NCBI GenBank assembly: GCA_027596195.1
Contig: JADGJG010000148.1
Location: 1 to 36,593 of the forward strand
Origin: Podochytrium sp. JEL0797
Lineage: Eukaryota; Chytridiomycota; Chytridiomycetes; Chytridiales; Chytriomycetaceae
DNA length: 36,593 bases
Direction of reading: 5' to 3'
Part shown: positions 20,614 to 30,197 of the stretch, one piece after another
Numbering within the stretch: position 1 is the first letter of the stretch
Layout of the letters: every line of letters starts with the position of its first letter
Made by a program: the position numbers and the translations under genes
Notes under the pieces: model-generated
The model's database searches: none
Seen by the model: the letters and a program-made list of their open reading frames with translations, nothing else
What the model was told of the DNA's origin: nothing

Positions 20614-20863
20614 TACATAGTTCAATTTGTAGACGGCGGGAAGACGGTAAGCTGTAGAAGATGTGGTGGTGTTTTCTGGGTTGTAGAGTTGGAGCTGTTT
20701 TTTGTTTGATGGATCGGATGAGAAAAATGTCCGATGGAGCGAAAATCAACGTGCTGGAACAGATTCGCAGCCAGCGCATGAAAACGAGATAATGCACTCA
20801 TGGTGCGAGAAAGGGGCCAAGCATTCGATAAGCACATGTTTCGCTTCACTCAATCTGGAGATC

Positions 20864-21713
20864 TCAATCTCGCTCGCACGTGGGGTTTGATTTGGGGTCT
20901 TTTGCAAAGAATTCGATTCGCAGTTCGCAAGAAGGGCGTGGATGCAGGAATACTCGTGTTTGGCCATCGTTTCGAATACAAAATCGCACATCCGGGCAGA
21001 TATTGCCTAAAAAGTCGACGAGGCCGAATCCCCTTGTCTCCCATCCGAATGCAGCTCTTGTACACAGCTCACTCATGTGCACAGCTCACTCACCGGCATG
21101 TATTCTTCGTGGGGAATGCTCGCGACATTGACGTGTGCCCATTCGCCAAACTTGCCCTCTTTTGTCGAGATTCTGTTTGAGCGAAACACGGCAAAGGCAT
21201 GGACGGATCGGTGGGTGCATCCCCAGGGAGAGCCAGAGACGCTAAATTTGAGATGTAAGGTGGCATCAATTTGGAGCACGGATTTCTAATTACGATCGCA
21301 GGTGGACCAGCAGAGCCTCGTCGGCGGGCGAGTGCGCCACGGCAATGGAGGAGGTGAGGCGGGGCTCGTTGGTCTGCGGGAACAGAGAGAGGATCACCAC
21401 GAGGGCGAGGGAGGCGGCCCACCAGCTAGACACAATAACCATTAGCACCTAGCGAATCCTTCATAGCGAATGCTTCATAGTCAACACCACACCTGTCCAA
21501 CAGCTGTTTCGACAGCACCTTCTTCTGCGGCGCAAACACGATCGTCACCAGCCACGAAAACGTGGCCGCAAAGGCGAGCTGAAACCGCGACGACACAAGA
21601 ACACTCTGCGCCGCAAGCACAACCCCAAAGAGCGCTGGGAGGTGAACGACAAACAGCGCAAATGGAGACGCCTCGAGCGTGGCCAAGGCAACCGGGGCGA
21701 ACGGAGCAATCAT
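20864..21713 (-). CDS. Unidentified membrane protein, multi-exon, model tentative
   Basis: The ATG at 21713 begins a hydrophobic protein (FALFVVHLPALFGVVLAAQ; FQLAFAATFSWLVTIVF), at least two membrane helices. A first intron, 21426-21492 (GTGTGG..GTCTAG), leads to SWWAASLALVVILSLFPQ, a third helix. Further coding is visible as SVLQIDATLHLKFSVSG, HAFAVFRSNRISTKEGKFGEW and VASIPHEEYMP, ending at a good GTGAGT donor near 21095. A last open segment GFGLVDFLGNICPDVRFCI ends at 20864. The boundary between the second and third segments is unclear; a 55-bp intron with GTGGCG would fit. I do not recognise the family. A TATA element lies ~80 bp upstream of the ATG. Confidence 0.4.
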
Positions 21714-21781
21714 TTTGTTTGGGCGAAAATTTTAGGTGGAGATGCAAACAAATCTGCTTCACCTTCGCACGAGTCCAGCAC

Positions 21782-21800
21782 CACGTGCGATTCTTATATA
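21782..21800 (-). promoter_or_regulatory. TATA box and CACGTG E-box upstream of the membrane-protein gene
   Basis: On the minus strand TATATAAG (21793-21800) lies about 80 bp before the ATG at 21713, and the palindrome CACGTG (21782-21787) sits beside it. The combination fits a Pol II core promoter with a bHLH-type site; function is inferred from position only. Confidence 0.45.
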
Positions 21801-21996
21801 ATCGAGTGAATTGAAACCCGCGGAATAGGGCCAGAATGGAGTGAAAATATTCGTGTGCGCAATAAACGCAATCTTCTGTGCTGTATCAATAAAAGCAAGG
21901 AGATTCCTGAAATCTTCAAAATCCCGAACCCCCCTCTCTTTCAGCGGTATTTCAAGGACAAAGGAAGTGCGCCATCCATTTGAAAAAGTCGGGTAT

Positions 21997-22010
21997 AAAA
22001 AACTCCAAAA
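21997..22010 (-). terminator. Pol III terminator of tRNA-Pro
   Basis: Two T-runs on the minus strand (TTTT then TTTTTT) begin 7 bp downstream of the tRNA 3' end. Confidence 0.75.
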
Positions 22011-22016
22011 CGTGGT

Positions 22017-22088
22017 GGGCCCAACCGGGAATTGAACCCGGGACCTCGTCTACCCTAAAGACGAATCATACTACTAGACCATTGGGCC
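22017..22088 (-). tRNA. tRNA-Pro (anticodon AGG), no intron
   Basis: The minus strand gives acceptor stem GGCCCAA/TTGGGCC, D-arm GGTCTAGTAGTATGATTC, anticodon stem CGTCT/AGACG around loop TTAGGGT (anticodon AGG), and T-arm CCGGG TTCAATT CCCGG. All stems pair. Pol III terminators (TTTT at 22007-22010 and T6 at 21997-22002, minus strand) follow. Confidence 0.95.
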
Positions 22089-22356
22089 GACAATATTTGT
22101 CAAGGAGTGAGCTCTAATCTAGCTTCAGAACTCCGACTACCGGAGTAGGGATCCAAAGGCTGATTGAATCCACGAGAGGTACTGATTCCATGTCATGGAC
22201 GAGCGTTCATCTTCAGGGATGCGTCTCCAGGTGATGCGGGCAGCATCAGTTAGGCTGGTAGTGGTGAATTGGACGTAGGTGGGTTGACCTTGTTGGATGG
22301 AAGAGTCTGTAGTGGGGGCAAGATTGTAGAGGTGGCAGATTTTGAGAGCGTATTCG

Positions 22357-23419
22357 CAGGGACGGACCACGGCTCAAAATATCACCCAGGCAATCATTAC
22401 ATATCACCGGGGGGGTGGGGGAGCAGCCATTCAAAATGTATTTTCATTCTTCACTTGCCCCTCTCCTCTTCCTCCACCTTTTCTTTTCCCTTGCGCAGCA
22501 CATTATAATATGCAATAAATTATTCATCATGGGGGATCAACCAATTCGCCCTCCACACTCCTCACCAACAAATCCGACAAGTATTCATCTCCCAACTTGG
22601 TTCTCAGCCTGTTCTTGATGATTTTCATTGCCGAAAATGAACGTTCAACTGATAGAGTCGAGACAGGGGGTGTCTACAACCTGCGAAGACCTTCGGCGTT
22701 AAACAAGACGGAAAGGTCTTGCAATGTCTTCAATTCACCGCGTTCAACCGCCCTTGTGATGGTTACAAGATCATTGGCTCTTTCTTCCAACGCATCCGTT
22801 TTTTTTTCCTCCCTCCACGAGCTCATTAGACTTGTCGGGAAAACGGAACTCGAGCTCATTGATAACCACCAAAACCGTATTGTCAAAGATGTTCTGGTTG
22901 TTTTCTCTTGTCGTGATGGTAGCAGAAGACTGGTGCACTGCAGCGGCGCGTCCGCGAGGTTGCCAATCACCGTCTGTACTTTTGGCACAGGGCGATGGCT
23001 CTGGGAAGGACACCAGGTACATTGGCTTCTCTGACCTGGTGTTAAAAAACCACGGAGCTTGCAAAGCGTTCTTACTTGTTCGATAAAGTGGGCCCCACTG
23101 GCAGCTAGACGCAAAGGCTCTCCATGTTGCCATTCGATCCTCCGAATTCTGCCTCATTACAAACACGGCACATCGCCATAATCTTCTGCCGAATGGCCGC
23201 CGCCTCTGCGATGTAGGCCATGCTAGTAAAAAAAAATCGAAAAATGCTTCGCGTTTCATTTTTCGACGAAGACAAGTTGATCCCACATACCAAATCAATA
23301 TCAAAATTGTAAAGCCGGCGCTCTTCCAACTTCACTACGATGACATTATTTCCCAAGGGTACCTTCTAAAAAAGTACCCAGGCGGCGCCTGGGTTCGCCT
23401 AAGGGGCGGTCCGTCCCTG
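22357..23419 (-). mobile_element. Small hAT-family element with 8-bp target duplication
   Basis: The termini are CAGGGACGGACC on the left and its exact inverse on the right (23408-23419). They are flanked by the identical octamer CGTATTCG at 22349-22356 and 23420-23427. Eight-bp duplications and CAGRG-type ends are diagnostic of hAT transposons. The interior (minus) encodes the C-terminal part of a hAT transposase with defects, so the copy is an internally shortened, non-autonomous element inserted in gag. Confidence 0.9.
22527..23344 (-). pseudogene. hAT transposase remnant with dimerisation domain
   Basis: The last block reads TLSVERSFSAMKIIKNRLR and GDEYLSDLLVRSVEGEL before TGA at 22527-22529, a classic hAT C-terminal dimerisation motif. 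Upstream are DNTVLVVINELEFRFPDKSNELV and RAVERGELKTLQDLSVLF, in frames that do not connect without frameshifts. A TAG directly precedes TPPVSTLSVERS, in the same frame. The N-terminal BED finger and the catalytic core are missing. Confidence 0.8.
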
Positions 23420-23732
23420 CGTATTCGAGGTAGTTGTCCAGGTGGTTTTGGAGTTCGTGAGCAGGGTGGTTCTTGGTGATTCCATCAAAAGGGGGAGGTT
23501 TGACAGACGGCATTCCGAAAAAGCTGGTGTTTCTGGCAGATGGAGTGGTTGGAGGTTGAACAGAAGCTTGTTGGGTGACTTGAACAAGTTGATTGCGCAA
23601 GAGCTGCACTTTGTGTAAGAGCATCTGAACTTGTTGTTCCAGGGTCAAGGCTTGTTCACTCTCCAGCATGAAGAGGTAGTTGTCTTGGATGGGTTGGGGA
23701 ATTGTCATGGAGGAGTTACCGATGCTACCAAA

Positions 23733-23943
23733 TGATAGGGAATTTGAGGAGAAACTTCTTGTCTTTATTTACTCAAAGAAACACTCGTTTTTATAGTCGA
23801 AATTTCAGTGATAGAAACATGTCGAAAGTTCCAAATACTTCCGATATCAGAAGGTGATGGAAATGATGGGAAACGGTGGCACAGTGAGCTGGAGTGGCAG
23901 TAGTCGGAGTGGTTGAAGCTACATCGGAGCTCACTCCGTTACA
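23733..23943 (-). repeat. LTR of the Ty3-type retroelement (about 211 bp)
   Basis: On the minus strand it runs from TGTAACGGAGTGAGC to CCCTATCA, so it has TG..CA ends. It contains TATAAAAACG (about 23791-23800) and AATAAA (about 23766) in promoter and polyadenylation order. The integrase stop codon overlaps its first 13 bp. The gag ATG lies 24 bp after its end, leaving a primer-binding-site-like stretch TTTGGTAGCATCGGTAAC. Ends are placed by motif only, since no second copy is in the window. Confidence 0.65.
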
Positions 23944-25060
23944 CCCGCCTCCAAGAGCGTACGCGATGAAAAAGGGAGCGACGATGGAGGAGGTCGGTCT
24001 TTGTCGATGCGGCGGAGGAGGTCCGGCGTGGCGTCTAGCCAACAGTTGAATACTGGGTGGTGGTCTTTCCATTGTATGAGGACTTGCTGTTTTCCTTCAA
24101 GGGTGCGCGAGAGTAGAACTTTGTCGATGGAGCGGACTTCGGGAGGTTGTGCGTTGAGTGGGTGGCGCGAGGAGTCGAAATAGTAGAGGCGGAGTTTTTC
24201 TGGGTGGAACACGTTATGTACGCCCCAAGTAGAAGGGATGTCGAGGCGACAAGACGGAGCTGGACCAATGAGCTCGAGAATCTTGTAAGGACCGGAATAC
24301 TGTTCGGAAAGCTTGTCGGCTGGGCGTTGGCGGAGATTGGGAGGCTTGAAATCTTTGAGAGAGATGAGGACTAGATCTCCAACTTGGAGAGGTGAACGAA
24401 GGCGGTGGCGGTTGGCGACTGCGGCTTGATGATCTTGAGCTTCACGAATGCGGTCTTTTACAACTTGGTAGGTTGCACGCAGGTCACGGATACTTAGAGG
24501 AGTGTCAATGTTGAGGCTAATGTTAAGGAGGGAGCGTGGGTGTCGGCCAGTGTCGAGGTAGAATGGAGAGTAACCGGTGGAGGAGTTGGCAGTGTCGTTA
24601 ATACCGAATTCAACCTTGGGAAGGTGCTCATCCCAGTCGTCTTGTAGATAGTTGGTGAAGTGGCGAAGAGCTGTGAGGACCCAGTCGTTCTTTTGTTCGG
24701 TTTGACCGTCAGTTTGTGGATGGGCAGAGGTAGACATGTTGAGCTTGATCTTGAGTGAGCGGCAGAGTTCCTTCCAAAAGGCAGATGTGAATTTGGGATC
24801 ACGGTCGGAAATAAACTGTACTGGAATTCCGTGGTGTTTGAAAATGTGGGTTTCAAAAAGGTTGGCAACGTCGCGGGCAGTGGAGGTATTGTGGCAGGGA
24901 ATGAGGCGGGTTCGTTGGGTTCCAGAGTCGACAACAACCATGAGAGCGTTGTGATGAAATCCATGGAGACGGTGTGCCAAGGGTACGGAGGGACATCGTG
25001 GGGTTGGAGTAGTCCATAGGGAAGACGGCGAGCAACCTTTACACCGCAAGATCGACGCGC
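23931..25060 (-). pseudogene. Ty3/chromovirus-like integrase with C-terminal chromodomain, 5'-truncated and frameshifted
   Basis: Visible from the 5' side are KVARRLPYGLLQPHDVPPYPW, then SMDFIT holding the first catalytic Asp. A short deletion with frameshift near 24957 follows, then NALMVVVDSGTQRT, VQFISDRDPKF (second Asp) and HPQTDGQTEQKNDW (catalytic Glu). The GPY-type region (SEQYSGPYKILELIGP) and a chromodomain-like end (IDKVLLSRTLEGK; VLIQWKDHHPVFNCW) come next, with a stop at 23931-23933 inside the LTR. The HHCC zinc finger and all upstream pol domains are missing: the fragment breaks near 25060, just before the tandem units begin. The order integrase-LTR-gag means this is the junction of two elements sharing one LTR. 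Confidence 0.85.
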
Positions 25061-25124
25061 TCGCATTCCGCGCGCAATTTTCCGACATAATACCGCGAGG
25101 TGCGGTGCGCTCGCATTCCGACGG
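25061..25124. other. Junction sequence between integrase remnant and tandem unit A
   Basis: About 64 bp rich in CGCTCGCATTCCG words (such words occur at 25051-25060 and 25108-25120). They resemble the CTCGGAATGCGAG motif of the adjoining unit, so this may be an eroded terminus of an older copy. Confidence 0.35.
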
Positions 25125-25155
25125 AAATGTGCAATTTCGCATTCCGAGAGAATGG

Positions 25156-25225
25156 TTCCCTCGGAATGCGAGATTAATGTTCTCTCGGAAAGCGAGATAT
25201 AGTTCTCTCGAAATGTGAGATTATA
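25156..25225 (+). repeat. Three subterminal direct repeats of about 23 bp at the left end of unit A
   Basis: Successive copies read TTCCCTCGGAATGCGAGATT, TTCTCTCGGAAAGCGAGATA and TTCTCTCGAAATGTGAGATT, each centred on an imperfect palindrome TCGGAATGCGA. The inverted core also appears just outside at 25136-25150 and at the right end. Such spaced subterminal motifs are typical transposase binding sites. The same set lies at 30362-30431 in unit B. Confidence 0.7.
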
Positions 25226-25348
25226 ACCCCGCTGACAAACGAGAGATATAGGATTTTTACACTTAAAATTATTGCTTTTCAAATCAATGAACTGCTATTT
25301 ATTTCCTCCAAAATGATAAAAAAAGGATACAAAAAAACCCTCCAACAC

Positions 25349-27096
25349 CTACACCAATCCCTCCTCATCATCCGATTCATCATCAGCGCCAGCACCGTCA
25401 GCGGCTTGGTTCTCGAGACCACCAGCAAAAAAGGCTTGATCATCCGCAATGATTCCAGCAAGGTACCTGTAAAAAGAAAGAAGAGGGACGTTAAAAACAA
25501 ACGAGTGGGAAGATCCACTTAACTCTTCTTTCGCTTGGGGAGTGAGGGATTCCAATCCCTGCAGGTTTTCGTTGAGCTTCTTGTAAAAGCCCTTGTACGA
25601 GGTCGAGTCTCTGAACTTGTCTTCGAAACGAGTACTGCGCTAAACACAAAAGAGAAGAGAATCAGTTGAAATCGTTCTACAACAAAAAAAGGAGGCGGGG
25701 GAGTGTGATGGGTGTGTTACAATCAGTGCAGCCCGAGCCATCGATTCGGGGGACGAGTCTCTGAAGAGGTACTTGGCAAACAGTTCCAACTTGAGACGGG
25801 ACTTGAGCACCGCATTCTTTTCGCCATATTTCCCAAAAGCCTGGGAGGAATGATGAGGGTAAGAAATGGGAGGAAAACAAAGGACCAAAAGACCAAAACA
25901 CATCACCTTTTTGACAACATCTTGTCTGAAGTTTTTGTGAAAGTGCTTGGCCACTTCGTGAATCCCGTCTTTGACAAATGTGGATGTAGTCGGCGCATTG
26001 ATGTAGGCCCTGAGAGCCGGAGGTAGTTTTTTCTAAATAAAGAAAAAAAAATTTAGAAAGAAGGAGATGGAGGGGGCGAGGGGTTTGGGGCACCAACCAC
26101 CACTCTCGGAAAATCCAGCGCGCCGTACCCTTTACGTGTTTTTTCGAGCGACATGGAAGTACGCCATACGGCACGGGAGACTTGCAGCTTATGATCGTCG
26201 GCTTCGATCGCACTCCTTGTAGTCACCCCAGAACGTTCCAGCACAGCAGTAAAAGATTCCAGCGTTTTCGTCGCCACTTCCAAGCGTGAAGCCATTTGTG
26301 CCATTTGTTCAAGGAACTGGGAAGCAGTGCGACGACGCGGACTGCTAGAAATTATGTGAGTGAACAGTGGCACACAGTTTTACAAACAGAATACATACTT
26401 GGCTGCAAGTGCTTGATTCCCTCTGGGGATCCCTGCTGGCACTCCTTGCGATGATGGATGTGTTGGATGCGCTTGTTGAGGCAGTTGATGCGTTTGAGAT
26501 GGAATCGGGTTCAGACGCAGCGATGGGAGTGATGGGCGGGGGAAGGATGGTTGGTTTTGGGAGGTGGAAAATGGATTGAAGTTGCGGACGGCAAGAGGGC
26601 GTTGGGAGGCGTTGGTAAGTGGATCGTGGAGGGGAAGAAGATGTTGAGGTTGATTGACGGCGGGTTGGTGTTGGGGGGCATTGGCGAGTGGTTTGTTGCG
26701 GAGGGGAAGAATCGGTTGGGGTTGGTTGTCGTTCGCATCTGGGTTGTTGCGTGGTTTGGGTCGAGACAACTTGAACTCCGGAGAAGACACAGGCGACTCT
26801 TGAGTGGAGCGGCTGCCAAAATACCAAAGAATGAGAAGACCGTTTCGTTTCGAAATGAATTAATGAACTTCGAACTCACACCGTGTTTTCGTAGTCGTTA
26901 TCGTGGTCGTCAAAATCAAGGGACTGGTAGTGAGAATCACTATCGAACTCGCTGTTTGCTTGACTCGTCTTCGGAGGTGATTTGGTTTGGACGTGTTTGT
27001 TGTTGGGTGCTTTTTGGGCGATTCGTACCTTAAAAGAAAAACGATTTCATTTCGGAATGATACCCGCCCGTCCCTCCCGAGCGCAAGCATAAACAT
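25349..27096 (-). CDS. Unit A accessory protein, 440 aa, eight exons, no recognised family
   Basis: Model: complement of 27064-27096, 26880-27028, 26399-26812, 26098-26344, 25907-26032, 25721-25840, 25524-25639, 25349-25466; 1323 nt in one frame with seven GT..AG introns of 35-81 bp. The N-terminal ~60 residues are acidic (FDSDSHYQSLDFDDHDND). Residues ~65-195 are Pro/Asn/Gln/Ser-rich and probably disordered. A short helical segment follows (ASQFLEQMAQMASRLEVATK). Next is a conserved-looking helical domain (KKLPPALRAYINAPTTSTFV; HKNFRQDVVKKAFGKYGEK; KLELFAKYLFRDSSPESMAR; YKGFYKKLNENLQGLESL). The C-terminus is acidic (DDESDDEEGLV). I cannot name the family. Exon 1 (11 codons) is the weakest part. 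It is transcribed divergently from the transposase, 73 bp apart, as expected for a helper or DNA-binding partner. Confidence 0.65.
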
Positions 27097-27169
27097 TGCT
27101 CATTCTGATATATGTAAACACACCGTTGTTGTGTATTTTCTTCCCTTCTCAACACCCTCCCCAGTTATC
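27097..27169. promoter_or_regulatory. 73-bp divergent promoter region of unit A
   Basis: Start codons of the two unit genes face away from each other across only 73 bp, including GATATATGTAAAC and a pyrimidine-rich stretch before the transposase ATG. Both core promoters must lie here or inside the first introns. The same sequence is at 32303-32375 in unit B. Confidence 0.5.
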
Positions 27170-29995
27170 ATGTCTTCTCAGTGGAAATGCGAACGATGCG
27201 GACACGGCTTCCCTCGAAACTGGTCCCTGCAGCGCCATGTTCTGAAATGCCACCGCAACGCCTCCGACAGTGACAGCAGTGATGAGGAAATGCACGACGT
27301 AACGTCCGATGAGTCTTCCTTGAGTCCCGCCGATGACGCCTTCCCCGAAAACAACGACCCCGCTGAATTCCCATTTGGTGCGCCGCTTGGTCCTTTACTG
27401 GACCCGAACATTGATGTCGACCCCGCGGCCGTAACTGAATCGGAATTGGAGAGTGATGCCTCCGAATCCGAGACTGAAACCGAAACCGATCATTCCGCAG
27501 GTGATGATGGGAGCGATTCCGAGTGGGAGGAGGAGGATGCCGGCGATTCTTCTGACTCTGACAACGAGCCCTGGGAAGGCGACTTTCAGCCATTTGCATC
27601 CAAACTAGTCGCTACTGTGTTCATTCTTCTGTTTGGCTGCCGCCGTCGGATGAGCATCTTGCAAATGAGGGTTCTCTGGTCCATCTTCCGCATGCTCAAC
27701 GTGATGTCGCAGCTTCCATCCCTCAACACAGTCCTGAGCATGCGCAAGAAGATTGGTGGCATCACTCCTGTTCGGCGAACCACTAGCTCGGGTGCTGAGG
27801 TGTTTGTGAGACCAGCCCCCGAAATTGTCAAGCGCGCCTTTTCAGACGAGCTGCTTTCTGCTCGAGTTCAGCGGGAGCCAAAACCATCTCCGAATCCGAA
27901 GGAGATTTATGAAACACCTGCGTACTCCCAGCTCGCACCCAAACTCTGCGGGTTTTGGGGGGGACACGTCAGATTCTACGAAGGGTGCGTATGCACATGC
28001 TGTTTGAGTTGGCCACATTTTCACAATGAGGTTATTTCAGGGATGTGGTGCGACTTGCGAATGGAAATCTGTATGAGATTTGTCATTTTGAACCTGCACA
28101 AATGGGGGTGGTTCTTCTGGATTTGCGCACGCGCCAGCGAGTTATCTCTCGATTATTAGCAGTGGCGCCTGTGTTGGTGAACAGAGGGGATTTGTCGTTG
28201 AGGGGTGAGTTTGATTTTGGTTCACTCATTTTCTGAATCCGCGTTTCTGAATTTTTGAATCTGTTTTTTAGCGAATGGGGTGGATGTTGTGAATTTTCCC
28301 CTTGGAATGTCGACCGATGAAGTGTCAGGAAATAGATCCAAAAGATACAACCACTTTGAGTCTGTTTTCTTCTTCTTCTTTGCATTTGCGAGAAAGTTTC
28401 GCACTCCCGCATACGCGTTTTTTGCTGCAAGCGTCAAAGCCAATTGGAGAGACGTGCTTGAAGCTGTTTTGGTTGATTTTCAGCCAGGTACCATCACCCC
28501 ATCCCGTGTTATAAATCCAAAACCAACTCCCATTTCCAAATCAGATTCTGAGTTGACGCGCGGGATGCGAGTCTTTGATGTCCATTCCCAAGAGGACATT
28601 CTCGTTGTCTGTCGCATTTACTCTGTGCTTGCGGACAATCCGAGACACTACAATGTTGGTGGTCTCGCTGGTTCCTCTGCCAACTTCTATTGCCGATTCT
28701 GCCTTGCCAGAAAGGGAGAAATGGCCATTGCCGAGCCTCGCACACTTGGTCACACATTCCAGGCACATGCCGACATGGCTGCAGTCAGCACAAAATGCGG
28801 GAAAGAAAGAGTCCGTGTGGCAACAGGCGTGAGGATTCCTGATCCTGGGCTCGAGAATCCGTGCCTCCACCTTGTCAATTTCAATCCATATTGGCAAACC
28901 AACATTGATGTGCTCCACACCCTCCTCATTGGCGTGATCAAGCATGCTGCTCGCGTGGAGAAGAAAATCTACAACCGCAAGTCTCCAAACATTGCAATGC
29001 GTGCTCTCCAAGCTCGTGTTGGTCCATTGTTTTCTTCAGTCTGCTCCTACCGCGGTCCCCACTCAGTTACCCCGCATCAGTTTCAGCACAATGTCGGAAG
29101 CATGTACGCGAAGGACTTCAAACAGATTGTTCAAGTGGGGCCATTTCTGTATCCGTGGTTCTCGTGGGACAGGCGGTGGGTGTGGATTGGACTCGCTGCC
29201 TTGGCCAAGATTTCGTACGACACCCACTATGAGTCACGCGATGCCCAAGCTCGTCTCATCGAAAAAGCTGCCTCGTTAGTCCAAGCCCTCTTTCAGTACC
29301 ACCTTGATGGTGATGACAACTCTCCGAAGCTTCATCTTCTGGCGCACTTGGCAGCACAGTTTCTCTTTTTTGGCCCCCTTCCACTCTACTCGGTCGAGGT
29401 CTCAGAGCACATGAATGGCACAGTTCGGCATGCGCTCTGTGTTTCCAACCGCCAACATGCATCTCGGGATCTGGGTGATTATTTTGCCACGGTGGAACGA
29501 GTGGCGGAAATGATGCGGGGAGCAGTTGATGTCGGGGATGGCCTCAAGGAGATGCGAAGTGACCCGATTCTTCGACGTGTGTTTAAGCTGGATGAGCCGA
29601 AAGATGTGGTGAAACGCGTGGGTGAGGGGGAGTTTGTGTTCTATGATGGCTGGACGGAGATTGGGCGCGTTCTCAAGTGCTTGGATGGCCACGAGTTTGA
29701 AATGGAGCGTCTCGAACGCCTTGGCTCAAATTGGTGGGGTGCGTGTACGTATTCTCTTTCGGGTGTGGTTGGTACAGTTGCTGCAACCCGGATTAATGGG
29801 CATGCGGACATTTTCCATGATTGTTGGGGGGAGGAGCAGATATGCGTTTGGGGGGGTGCCGGTAGGATGATACATGCACATGACCGCAATGTGTATGTTT
29901 TGAATTGTTTCAGGTTTGAAGAGCATCACACACTCGCGGTGGATTCTATGCATGTCTTGCTTGACAAGGCTTTGGCCTCAATGACTGAAGATTAA
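27170..29995 (+). CDS. Unit A C2H2 zinc-finger transposase-like protein, 881 aa, four exons
   Basis: Model: 27170-27984, 28041-28204, 28272-28487, 28545-29995. Introns are 56 bp (GTGCGT..TTTCAG), 67 bp (GTGAGT..TTTTAG) and 57 bp (GTACCA..AATCAG); the last is in frame and could be retained. It begins MSSQWKCERCGHGF with a C2H2 finger (C-x2-C..H-x4-H), then a strongly acidic Ser/Glu/Asp stretch to ~residue 145. The rest matches the layout of large fungal transposases found with Plavaka/KDZ/CMC-like elements: VLADNPRHYNVGGL, NFYCRFCLARKGE, NIDVLHTLLIGVIKH, YAKDFKQIVQVGPFLY, FFGPLPLYSVEVSEHMNGT and SNRQHASRDLGDYFA. I cannot place the catalytic acidic residues with certainty, and the superfamily is therefore provisional. 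No frame defect is seen. Confidence 0.75.
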
Positions 29996-30130
29996 AACCT
30001 CATTATACGTTTAATACTTCAACCACTCTCGTTTCTATTTCTCTTCCCGTTTTTAACGAGTGAATGCGCATTTTTCCTAGCGCAGGTTTAGCATCCTTTG
30101 TTATAAAACTATCTGTTGTGTGATCACAGT
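29996..30130 (+). other. 3' region of the unit A transposase gene with a palindrome
   Basis: The stop codon is followed by an A/T-rich 3' region. The palindrome GATCACAGTGATC (30122-30134) leads into the tRNA-like sequence. No separate gene is seen. Confidence 0.4.
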
Positions 30131-30197
30131 GATCTCGTGTAGTGGTTATCGTGTGGCCTTCTCATGACTGAGGGCGCCGGTTCGAAACCCGCTCGGC
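30131..30197 (+). ncRNA. tRNA-like (tRNA-derived) sequence in unit A
   Basis: GTGTAGTGGTTATCG resembles the D-arm/A box of eukaryotic Val/Glu-type tRNAs. GGTTCGAAACC (30178 onward) is a perfect B box. Between them CCTTC and GAGGG can pair around a TCATGACT loop. The putative T stem has one mismatch and the acceptor ends do not pair, so it is not a working tRNA gene. It looks like a tRNA-derived module carried within the element. Whether it is transcribed is unknown. Confidence 0.5.

Larger units (their letters stand above)
22137..23708 (-). pseudogene. Ty3-type retrotransposon gag, truncated and split by a hAT element
   Basis: The gag start (ATG at 23708) follows the LTR by 24 bp. The first part (23420-23708) has a Gln/Leu-rich coiled region and PPPFDG, then AHELQNHLDNYLEYA. 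The second part (22137-22356) continues LKICHLYNLAP and ITWRRIPEDE with MTWNQYLSWIQSAFGS, the usual helical gag core. Between them lies the 1063-bp hAT insertion. Removing it with one copy of its 8-bp duplication restores one uninterrupted frame. Downstream of 22137 the element ends abruptly, 48 bp from tRNA-Pro; protease, reverse transcriptase and RNase H are missing. It is a dead remnant. Confidence 0.8.

Noticed and set aside
20614..20857. Upstream first exon of the SH3 gene (MSALSRFHALAANLFQHVDF)
   Set aside because: Attractive ATG, but it is in a different frame from the SH3 coding sequence and I found no splice pair that joins them.
25279..25518. Hydrophobic 79-aa minus-strand peptide (also 30485-30724)
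   Set aside because: It overlaps exons and an intron of the accessory gene in another frame; it appears in both units only because the DNA is duplicated.
30131..30197. Functional tRNA gene
   Set aside because: B box is perfect but the acceptor stem does not pair and the anticodon loop is 8 nt in the best fold.
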